Made by a program: the position numbers and the translations under genes
Shown: one piece after another, positions 35,025 through 40,305 of the stretch
Numbering within the stretch: the first letter of the stretch is position 1
Layout: every line of letters begins with the position of its first letter
Assembly (NCBI GenBank): GCA_015066115.1
Contig: SVOZ01000001.1
Span: 62,001 to 126,000, forward strand
Length of the DNA stretch: 64,000 nucleotides
Direction: 5' to 3'
Source of the DNA: Oscillospiraceae bacterium
GTDB lineage: Bacteria; Bacillota; Clostridia; Oscillospirales; Ruminococcaceae
Notes under the pieces: generated by a model
Database searches by the model: none
What the model was told of the DNA's origin: nothing
Seen by the model: only the letters and a program-made list of their open reading frames with translations

Positions 35025-36038
35025 TTATTTTTCGTATCCGTTAGGATTGTTTTTCTGCCAGCGCCAGGTGTCCTCGCACATCTCTTTAAGCTCTCTTTCG
35101 GCCTTCCAATTAAGCTTCTCTAAAGCGTAAGAGGGATCTGCATAGCACATTGCAACATCGCCGCTTCTTCGTGGGGCAATTTTGTAGTTTACCTTTTGGC
35201 CGCTTGCGCCTTCAAACGCCTTGACCATTTGGAGAACGCTGTATCCGTTGCCTGTGCCGAGATTGTAGGCATCAATTCCTTTTGAGGAAAGAACCTTCTC
35301 GACAGCCTTTAAGTGACCGAGAGCCAAGTCTACAACGTGTATGTAATCGCGCACGCCTGTTCCGTCGGGCGTTTCGTAATCGTCGCCGAAAACCGAGAGG
35401 CATTCTCTCTTGCCGATGGCAACCTGCGAAATGTAGGGCATAAGGTTATTAGGGATTCCGTTGGGATCTTCGCCTATCTTGCCGCTCTTGTGAGCACCGA
35501 TGGGATTAAAGTAGCGAAGAAGTGCAATGCTCCAGTCGCTGTCAGAATTAGCTATGTCGCGGAAAATATCTTCCTGCATAAGCTTTGTTGCACCATAAGG
35601 ATTGGTGGTTGAAAGAGGGAAGTCCTCGCGGATGGGAACAGTCTTGGGAACACCGTAAACAGTTGCCGAGGATGAGAATACCATTCTCTTTACGTTGTAC
35701 TCGTTCATAAGCTCACAAAGAGTAAAGGTGGTGTCAAGATTGTTGCGGTAGTACATAATAGGCTTTTCAACCGATTCACCAACAGCCTTGTAGCCCGCAA
35801 AGTGAATAACAGCGTCGATTTTATTTTCCTCGAAAATTTTGCGCATATCACACTTGTTTGCAACATCAAACTGATAGAAAGCAAAATCCTTGCCTGTAAT
35901 GTCGCGTATTCTGTTTAAAACCTCGGGCTTTGAGTTTGAAAAATTGTCAACAATAACAACCTCGTAGCCTGCAGAAAGCAGCTCAACGCAGGTATGTGAA
36001 CCGATGTATCCGGCACCGCCCGTAACAAGAATTTTCAT
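35025..36038 (-). CDS. galE: UDP-glucose 4-epimerase GalE
   Basis: 337 aa extended SDR enzyme interconverting UDP-glucose and UDP-galactose. NAD-binding [10 protein letters not shown] is at residues 7-16; the catalytic Ser/Tyr/Lys set is FSSSATVYG near 125 and NPYGATKLM near 149. It can supply UDP-galactose for glf at 8.5 kb. The gene begins the galE-coaX-ECF run. The 220 bases upstream are AT-rich with no clear further feature before the tRNA-Lys promoter. Confidence 0.97.
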   Translation of the reverse strand: MKILVTGGAGYIGSHTCVELLSAGYEVVIVDNFSNSKPEVLNRIRDITGKDFAFYQFDVANKCDMRKIFEENKIDAVIHFAGYKAVGESVEKPIMYYRNNLDTTFTLCELMNEYNVKRMVFSSSATVYGVPKTVPIREDFPLSTTNPYGATKLMQEDIFRDIANSDSDWSIALLRYFNPIGAHKSGKIGEDPNGIPNNLMPYISQVAIGKRECLSVFGDDYETPDGTGVRDYIHVVDLALGHLKAVEKVLSSKGIDAYNLGTGNGYSVLQMVKAFEGASGQKVNYKIAPRRSGDVAMCYADPSYALEKLNWKAERELKEMCEDTWRWQKNNPNGYEK

Positions 36039-36262
36039 ACATAATCAGTCCTTTGCTTGAAATTATAAATAATGTATATACCATCCTTACTTATTATTTT
36101 ACTACACTTTTTTTGTATCTGCAATAAAAAATGTCTATAAAATATGGATTTTAATTGCATATTTAGAATAATAGGGCAGAGTAAAGACTTTGTTTGCATT
36201 GCATTGCACTAAATAAGCTTGAAATAAAAAACAAAAAAATAAGTAAAATTTTCAAAAATCGG

Positions 36263-36291
36263 TTGACAAAATGAAAGTATGTTGATATAAT
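36263..36291 (+). promoter_or_regulatory. Consensus promoter for tRNA-Lys
   Basis: Exact TTGACA and TATAAT with a 17-base spacer, 40 bases upstream of the tRNA. Confidence 0.9.
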
Positions 36292-36330
36292 ATACAAGCA
36301 TCATCTTGGTGATGCATTTTTGTTGTGGAT

Positions 36331-36406
36331 GATCCATTAGCTCAGTTGGCAGAGCACTTGACTTTTAATCAAGGTGTCCGGAGTTCGAATCTCCGATGGA
36401 TCACCA
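36331..36406 (+). tRNA. tRNA-Lys (TTT)
   Basis: 76 bases including the encoded CCA. GATCCAT pairs with ATGGATC; the anticodon arm CTTGA CTTTTAA TCAAG gives TTT; the T-arm is CGGAGTTCGAATCTCCG. It decodes AAA/AAG. Its 3' end is duplicated 207 bases downstream. Confidence 0.97.
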
Positions 36407-36444
36407 AAAAAGCGAGATACCCAAAAGGGTACCTCGCTTTTTTA
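36406..36444 (+). terminator. Terminator after tRNA-Lys
   Basis: GCGAGATACCC AAAA GGGTACCTCGC stem (one A-C mismatch) with A- and T-run flanks, starting at the CCA end. Confidence 0.85.
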
Positions 36445-36597
36445 ATTGCATAGCAATGTCGGAGATGAGAACTCCGGAGGAGTTCGTCGCAGCAGCTAAA
36501 AATGCGCGATAGCATTTTTAGACTGTGAAGTCGAGAGCAGGTTAAATGCCACTGGGTTACCGCTCGGAGCGGTCAGTGGCATAACCGCGCAGCGTAC
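36445..36597 (+). repeat. GC-richer palindrome cluster downstream of tRNA-Lys
   Basis: Palindromes ATTGC/GCAAT, GAACTCC/GGAGTTC, CTAAAAATGC/GCATTTTTAG and TGCCACTG/CAGTGGCA with a nested ACCGC/GCGGT stem. No open reading frame. The block is bounded by the tRNA-Lys terminator and by a duplicated tRNA 3' end. It is related in position, but not in linker sequence, to the three hairpin arrays. Confidence 0.7.
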
Positions 36598-36618
36598 CTC
36601 CGATGGATCACCAAAAAA
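36598..36618 (+). repeat. Duplicated 3' end of tRNA-Lys (candidate attachment-site repeat)
   Basis: A 21-base exact copy of 36391-36411 (CTCCGATGGATCACCAAAAA plus one A), with similarity continuing for seven more bases (CCGAGAC versus GCGAGAT). It covers the tRNA 3' strand from the T-arm through CCA. Such direct repeats are typical of tRNA-targeted integration, or could stem from a tandem duplication. Confidence 0.85.
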
Positions 36619-36655
36619 CCGAGACGGATTTTTCCGTTTCGATTTTTTATTTTTA
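36619..36655 (+). terminator. Second terminator after duplicated tRNA-Lys end
   Basis: CGAGACGGA TTTT TCCGTTTCG stem followed by a long T-rich run. Confidence 0.8.
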
Positions 36656-36685
36656 TAAAATAGATTGTCTATTTATTATCATTCG

Positions 36686-36714
36686 TTGAATTATTTTACA
36701 AAATATTGTAAAAT
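36686..36714 (+). promoter_or_regulatory. Sigma-A promoter for PfkB kinase
   Basis: TTGAAT and TAAAAT with a 17-base spacer and TG two bases before the -10, about 20 bases upstream of the gene. Confidence 0.6.
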
Positions 36715-36732
36715 AAAGAAAGAGGTGATTAT

Positions 36733-37761
36733 ATGGATTTCATAAAACAAAATGCAGAGTTCGACCTAATAAGCTTTGGAGAGGTAATGCTTAGATTGTC
36801 CCCGCCCGATAAGGAAAAAATTTCACAGGGTGAGGTGTTTGAAAAGAACTGCGGCGGCTCGGAATTCAATGTTGCCTCCGGCGCGGCAAACCTTGGAATT
36901 CGCTCCGCAATTGTAACCAAGCTTCCCAAAAATAAAATTGGGCATTATATTTCAAGACGTATCAGATACGGTACCGTTTCTGATGACTATGTTGTCTGGG
37001 ATGAAAGCGATAATAAGCGCCTTGGAATTTATTATTATGAAAGCGGGGTTTATCCCAGAAAATCCGCTGTTGTGTATGATAGGGCCAACGCTTCCGTCTG
37101 CTCGCTTAAGCTTTCGGAAATTCCCGATGAAATATATGAGAAAACTCGAATCTTTCATATAAGCTCAATTTCTTTAGCACTTGGAGAAAACCTTCGCGAA
37201 ACCGCTATTCAGATGATTAAACTGATGAAGAAAAACGGTGTTGCCATAAGCTTTGACGTAAATTACCGTGCGGCACTCTGGAGCGAAGAAGAGGCAAAGG
37301 CTGTTATTGAAATGGTGCTTCCTTATGTTGACATCTTGTTTGTGTCTGAGGAAACATCAAGAAGAATGATGCAAAAAACAGGCACGCTTGATGAGATAAT
37401 GAAAAGCTACAGCGATACATACGGCTGTAAGATAGTTGCCACCACACGCCGTGAGGCAGTAAGCCCCACTAAACATAATTTTGGCTCGCGTGTTTATTTT
37501 GACGGCAAGTTTTATGAAGAGCCGCACTACAAAAACATAGAGGTAATCGACCGCTTAGGAAGCGGCGATGCTTATGTTGCAGGCGTGCTTTTCGGAATTC
37601 TTTCGGGAAAAAGTGTTGAGGACGCTATGTCTTACGGCAATGCGCTCAGCGCAATAAAAAACACCGTGTCGGGCGATATGTCAATAAGCTCAATCGACGA
37701 GGTTGAGTCTGTAATAAAATCGCATAAATCGACAGGTGTTCAGGACGAAATGGTTAGATAA
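36733..37761 (+). CDS. PfkB-family sugar kinase (KdgK-like, 2-keto-3-deoxygluconate kinase)
   Basis: 342 aa ribokinase-fold kinase. SFGEVMLRLSPP near residue 14, GGSEFNVASGAANLG near 38 and the C-terminal catalytic/anion-hole motif DRLGSGDAYVAGVL near 275 place it in PfkB. The sequence ISFDVNYRAALW near 175 and the overall length resemble 2-keto-3-deoxygluconate kinases; the exact sugar is not proven and no other Entner-Doudoroff or uronate gene is adjacent. AGAGGTG precedes the ATG. Confidence 0.88.
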   Translation: MDFIKQNAEFDLISFGEVMLRLSPPDKEKISQGEVFEKNCGGSEFNVASGAANLGIRSAIVTKLPKNKIGHYISRRIRYGTVSDDYVVWDESDNKRLGIYYYESGVYPRKSAVVYDRANASVCSLKLSEIPDEIYEKTRIFHISSISLALGENLRETAIQMIKLMKKNGVAISFDVNYRAALWSEEEAKAVIEMVLPYVDILFVSEETSRRMMQKTGTLDEIMKSYSDTYGCKIVATTRREAVSPTKHNFGSRVYFDGKFYEEPHYKNIEVIDRLGSGDAYVAGVLFGILSGKSVEDAMSYGNALSAIKNTVSGDMSISSIDEVESVIKSHKSTGVQDEMVR

Positions 37762-37779
37762 AATTAATAGGTAGTAAGT

Positions 37780-37816
37780 AAAAAGCCCAAGAACGAAGGT
37801 TCTTGGGCTTTTTGTG
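37780..37816. terminator. Bidirectional terminator after PfkB kinase
   Basis: AAAAGCCCAAGAAC GAAG GTTCTTGGGCTTTT; serves the plus-strand kinase and the minus-strand cassette gene. Confidence 0.9.
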
Positions 37817-37822
37817 CAAAAT

Positions 37823-37838
37823 AGCGACTAAAAGTAGT
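37823..37838 (-). repeat. 16-bp cassette repeat, distal copy
   Basis: AGCGACTAAAAGTAGT (plus-strand reading), just beyond the stop of the 63-aa ORF. An identical copy is at 38295-38310 just beyond the stop of the 126-aa ORF, and a shorter relative CGACCAAAAGTA is at 38327-38338. The two exact copies bracket hairpin cassette 2. Confidence 0.85.
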
Positions 37839-37843
37839 GTAAA

Positions 37844-38035
37844 CTAATCGTCTATAACCGATCCACCTTTTGTTCCGTCGGGATTGCTGTAATATCCGTC
37901 GATGATCTCATTAAATCCACCACCGAAATACCAGCCTTTTGACTCAATCAACTCGATAAAAGCATCGGTAAACTCATCCATTGTCATTTCGGGTGGTATT
38001 TCAATGCAACCATTTATCTCCATTTCTTTTCTCAA
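37844..38035 (-). CDS. Small acidic hypothetical protein (cargo of hairpin cassette 2)
   Basis: 63 aa with the proposed TTG start at 38035, six bases after AGAGGTG; an ATG at 38023 is the alternative, and the track begins at a GTG at 38044 that is within the ribosome-binding site. The sequence is compact and acidic (PPEMTMDEFTDAFIELIESK, then GWYFGGGFNEI) with no signal or membrane segment. The family is not recognised. It lies directly behind a palindrome array and a TATAAT, in the same position as the cargo of the other two modules. Confidence 0.7.
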   Translation of the reverse strand: MRKEMEINGCIEIPPEMTMDEFTDAFIELIESKGWYFGGGFNEIIDGYYSNPDGTKGGSVIDD

Positions 38036-38055
38036 GATTATCACCTCTGTGCATA

Positions 38056-38061
38056 TTATAA
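38056..38061 (-). promoter_or_regulatory. Putative -10 element for small acidic ORF
   Basis: TATAAT on the minus strand followed by ATG, the same TATAATATG context as hairpin module copy 1. The -35 would fall at the edge of the palindrome array and is weak. Confidence 0.5.
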
Positions 38062-38076
38062 CATATTGAATGAAAT

Positions 38077-38234
38077 ATTGCTACGCAATATGAAATAATC
38101 CTTTGGATTATGAAATATTTTGCCTTAGTGGCAAAATGTGAAATAAAACAAATCCCTCATACACCACAGCGTATTTCATAGCGTCAGCTATTTCATAACG
38201 CAACGCGTTATTTCACAAATCCCGCAAGGGATTT
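38077..38234 (-). repeat. Palindrome array (hairpin module copy 2)
   Basis: Plus-strand order: ATTGC/GCAAT, AATCC/GGATT, ATTTTGCC/GGCAAAAT, ATAGC/GCTAT, AACGC/GCGTT, AAATCCC/GGGATTT. The first three are separated by TGAAAT linkers and the last three by ATTTCAT, so the linker orientation flips near 38150-38170. GGGATTT at 38228-38234 can pair with its local partner at 38217-38223 or with AAATCCC at 38150-38156 in the flip region. Confidence 0.85.
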
Positions 38235-38243
38235 ATTTCATTG

Positions 38244-38285
38244 AAAAGAAACACCCTTTGTCGGTAGACAAAAGGTGTTTCTTTT
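38244..38285 (-). terminator. Terminator hairpin of cassette 2
   Basis: A 19-bp stem with one mismatch and a four-base loop; on the minus strand the centre reads CCTTTTGTCTACCGACAAAG. The centre is nearly identical to the cassette 3 hairpin (TTTTGTCTACTGACAAAGG), although the outer stem bases differ. CAATG follows both. Confidence 0.85.
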
Positions 38286-38294
38286 CTGCGAAAG

Positions 38295-38310
38295 AGCGAC
38301 TAAAAGTAGT
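38295..38310 (-). repeat. 16-bp cassette repeat, proximal copy
   Basis: Exact match of 37823-37838 (AGCGACTAAAAGTAGT). It sits between the 126-aa ORF and the cassette 2 hairpin. A related CGACCAAAAGTA lies 17 bases further, at 38327-38338. Confidence 0.85.
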
Positions 38311-38355
38311 ATAGGCGAGGTAAAAACGACCAAAAGTATGCTAAGATGTATGTCA

Positions 38356-38736
38356 TCACTGGAAATATCTCTTATATTCCGGCTCCGCTTTTAATTCTTT
38401 AAGCAATTCATCCATATTTTCAAAAATAGATTTACCAACAATCCCTCTGAAAGGTTCCCACATTGCAGGTAGCACATTGTTGTGTGAGCAAATATATTTC
38501 CATTCATCCTCATCGTATTGATAGATCGCTTCCAGTTGATAAGTGAAAAAGTCCTTTTCGTCCTTCAGTACAACATACCTCATCGAACAATCTTTTGAAT
38601 AAATCACTTTTACAATTTCATCGGAAAATGCATCAAGATGTTTGTCGTACATCATTTCAACGACGGTTTCCCAAGAGGGCATTGGCGATATTTCTTCCTT
38701 TGATTTCTTCTTAAACAATTTTGTAAAGAAGTTCAT
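38356..38736 (-). CDS. Hypothetical protein (second cargo gene of hairpin cassette 3)
   Basis: 126 aa. The ATG at 38736 follows AAAGGAG and overlaps the TGA stop of the four-helix-bundle gene (ATGA), so the two are translationally coupled. The N-terminus is basic (NFFTKLFKKKSKEE); the rest is acidic with aromatic residues (WKYICSHNNVLPAMWEPF). No membrane segment or known domain is seen. The track start at 38796 is rejected because it lies in the preceding gene with no ribosome-binding site. Confidence 0.75.
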   Translation of the reverse strand: MNFFTKLFKKKSKEEISPMPSWETVVEMMYDKHLDAFSDEIVKVIYSKDCSMRYVVLKDEKDFFTYQLEAIYQYDEDEWKYICSHNNVLPAMWEPFRGIVGKSIFENMDELLKELKAEPEYKRYFQ

Positions 38737-39086
38737 TTTACATTCTCCTTTGCGGTTCTGCAAGATGCAATCAAAAGCCTGCGGATATTGCCACAAAGTT
38801 TCTCTGCGTGTTGATATGTTGCATTATCTATCCGTTTGGTTTCAAACATAAGTTTTAGCCAATAGCTTGTTTCGTTGGATTCTTTGAGTGCAATTTCTAA
38901 CTTTGCAACAAAATCTTTCTTGCTTTGTGCATACTGCGCTTCGTGGATGTTGGCGCCGACGGATGTACCGGCTCTTGCAAGCTGATCGGTCATATAAGAA
39001 CTTTTCGATGCAGTTACACCGTCAACAAGATTTACAATAGCAACAGCAAACTCAAAAGATAAGTCAAGTAATTTGTTTTCGGACAT
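38733..39086 (-). CDS. Four-helix-bundle protein (S23/IVP, Avd-like family)
   Basis: 117 aa. The sequence matches the four-helix-bundle family found as 23S rRNA intervening-sequence proteins and related to the diversity-generating retroelement accessory protein Avd: LSFEFAVAIVNLVDG, then TDQLARAGTSVGANIHEAQY near residue 38, then SYWLKLMFETKRID and a Lys/Arg-rich C-terminus. Family proteins are basic and bind nucleic acid; individual roles are mostly unknown. No reverse transcriptase or rRNA is nearby. The ATG at 39086 follows GAAGGTG. It is the first cargo gene of hairpin cassette 3 behind tRNA-Arg. Confidence 0.85.
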   Translation of the reverse strand: MSENKLLDLSFEFAVAIVNLVDGVTASKSSYMTDQLARAGTSVGANIHEAQYAQSKKDFVAKLEIALKESNETSYWLKLMFETKRIDNATYQHAEKLCGNIRRLLIASCRTAKENVK

Positions 39087-39107
39087 AAATACACCTTCTT
39101 TCATCGG

Positions 39108-39136
39108 CATTTTATCATAAAATGTTACATTTTTCA
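39108..39136 (-). promoter_or_regulatory. Promoter for four-helix-bundle gene
   Basis: On the minus strand TTGAAA and TAAAAT are separated by 17 bases, located between the palindrome array and the gene. Confidence 0.55.
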
Positions 39137-39141
39137 ATGAT

Positions 39142-39301
39142 ATATCGCTGACGCGATATGATATACGGCTATGCCGTATGATATACTTGCTACGCAAGCA
39201 TGATATAATATCCGTTCCTTCATATTCCGCAGGCATATATCATCGCTCGAAGAGCGATATCATATCGAAGATATATCACCCGATCCGACAGGAACGGATA
39301 T
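39142..39301 (-). repeat. Palindrome array (hairpin module copy 3)
   Basis: Plus-strand order: ATATCGC/GCGATAT, ATACGGC/GCCGTAT, CTTGC/GCAAG, ATCGCTC/GAGCGAT, ATATC/GATAT, ATCCG/CGGAT. Linkers are ATGATAT in the first half and ATATCAT in the second. AGGAACGGATAT at 39290-39301 is a 12-bp perfect complement of ATATCCGTTCCT at 39208-39219, or its CGGAT part can pair with ATCCG next to it. Same layout as copies 1 and 2. Confidence 0.87.
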
Positions 39302-39304
39302 CAT

Positions 39305-39347
39305 TGAAAAAAGTCACCTTTGTCAGTAGACAAAAGTGACTTTTTTC
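39305..39347 (-). terminator. Terminator hairpin of cassette 3, after tRNA-Arg
   Basis: 18-bp stem AAAAAAGTCACCTTTGTC / GACAAAAGTGACTTTTTT with one mismatch at the same position as in the cassette 2 hairpin. It starts two bases after the tRNA-Arg CCA and ends transcription of the tRNA. Confidence 0.88.
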
Positions 39348-39348
39348 G

Positions 39349-39423
39349 TGGCACCCCTGACTGGAGTCGAACCAGCGCACATGGCGTCGGAGGCCACTGC
39401 TCTATCCACTGAGCTACAGGGGC
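39349..39423 (-). tRNA. tRNA-Arg (CCG)
   Basis: On the minus strand: acceptor GCCCCTG / CAGGGGT, D-arm AGCTCAGTGGATAGAGC, anticodon arm GTGGC CTCCGAC GCCAT giving CCG, T-arm CTGGTTCGACTCCAG, and an encoded CCA. It decodes CGG. Confidence 0.95.
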
Positions 39424-39451
39424 GTATTCGGCGGCTTTTGCCGCCATTGAA

Positions 39452-39480
39452 AGTATAGCATAAACTTATAAAAATAGCAA
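39452..39480 (-). promoter_or_regulatory. Promoter for tRNA-Arg
   Basis: On the minus strand TTGCTA and TATACT with a 17-base spacer, then a short GGCGGC/GCCGCC hairpin at 39430-39445 before the tRNA. Confidence 0.7.
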
Positions 39481-39546
39481 TACAATTAAATATGTGTTGA
39501 TGCAATGCGGTTTTTAGGTGTTAAGTTAAATAACTTTACACCAAAA

Positions 39547-40221
39547 TTAATAGCCAAGCGGCTCACCAACAATGATGACCTTGACTCTCTTATCAGCTTT
39601 TTGCTTTCCTGTTACGGTGTAAAGCCTGCAAATTCTGTCGGCACTGTCGCAACCGTCCGTCATCTGAGGATTTTCGAGCTTTAAAGAAACACACTGTCCG
39701 CATTTGGCGCAGTAGGTGTTTTTAGAAAGCCGCACACAGTTTTTGGGAGCGGCAATTTTCTTAACTCTTTCTACCGCCTCGTCAAGATTTTTAACGATTT
39801 TGTTGTATCCCGCAATTATGATAACCGATTTTGGACCAAACATAATGGCATTGACTCTGTTTCCGTTTCCGTCAACATTGTAAAGCTCGCCATTTTCGGT
39901 TATCGCATTGCTTCCCGAAAAATAAACGTCGGCAGAAAAGCTGTCGCGGTAAATTTTTTCTATATCCTCGCTTGTAAGGCCTTCTTTTGAGCGGTCAAGC
40001 AGATTGTAATCTCCGTTTTTAATAAGATCCATAACACCGCATTCTTTAAGCGTAACAGACCCACCAAATGAGATGGTGTCGCCCTTTTTTATAAGATCTT
40101 TTACAAGCTCAACAGCGGCTTTGCAGTCCTCGGCGAAAACTGCCTGCATATTATTTTTTTCAAGCGCTTTAATTGTGCCCGAAATTCTTTCTTTTAAGCT
40201 TAGATCGAGGTTTTTGTCCAT
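39547..40221 (-). CDS. LUD domain (LutC/YkgG-like) protein
   Basis: 224 aa, LUD (DUF162) domain related to lactate-utilisation protein LutC. ISFGGSVTLKECGVMDL near residue 50, DVYFSGSNAITENGELYNVDGNGNR near 98 and VSVIIIAGYNKIV-like sequence near 134 are conserved. A C-terminal CAKCGQC motif plus further Cys residues (CDSADRIC) could bind a metal. No lutAB partners are nearby, so the substrate is unknown. AGGAGG precedes the ATG. Confidence 0.9.
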   Translation of the reverse strand: MDKNLDLSLKERISGTIKALEKNNMQAVFAEDCKAAVELVKDLIKKGDTISFGGSVTLKECGVMDLIKNGDYNLLDRSKEGLTSEDIEKIYRDSFSADVYFSGSNAITENGELYNVDGNGNRVNAIMFGPKSVIIIAGYNKIVKNLDEAVERVKKIAAPKNCVRLSKNTYCAKCGQCVSLKLENPQMTDGCDSADRICRLYTVTGKQKADKRVKVIIVGEPLGY

Positions 40222-40305
40222 ATAGATCCTCCTAATTTTTTCTATATTTAAGTATATTCGTATTTGGGGATAAATTCAAGTGATTTCTTAAAAAAGGGGA
40301 GAATT

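Noticed and set aside
34270-35130. 286-aa plus-strand ORF antisense to coaX
   Set aside because: Shadow of coaX; Ser/Pro-rich translation without family features.
36445-36597. Truncated second tRNA or T-box in the tRNA-Lys downstream block
   Set aside because: Only the 3' strand of the tRNA is duplicated; no D-arm, anticodon arm or T-box sequence is present, and the following gene is a sugar kinase.
38733-39086. Diversity-generating retroelement
   Set aside because: The four-helix-bundle protein resembles Avd, but no reverse transcriptase, template repeat or variable-repeat target gene is in the window.
38077-39301. CRISPR array interpretation of the palindrome arrays
   Set aside because: The constant parts are only 7-10 bases and flip orientation mid-array; the variable parts are palindromes of 5-8 bp arms, not 30-base spacers; no cas genes are present.
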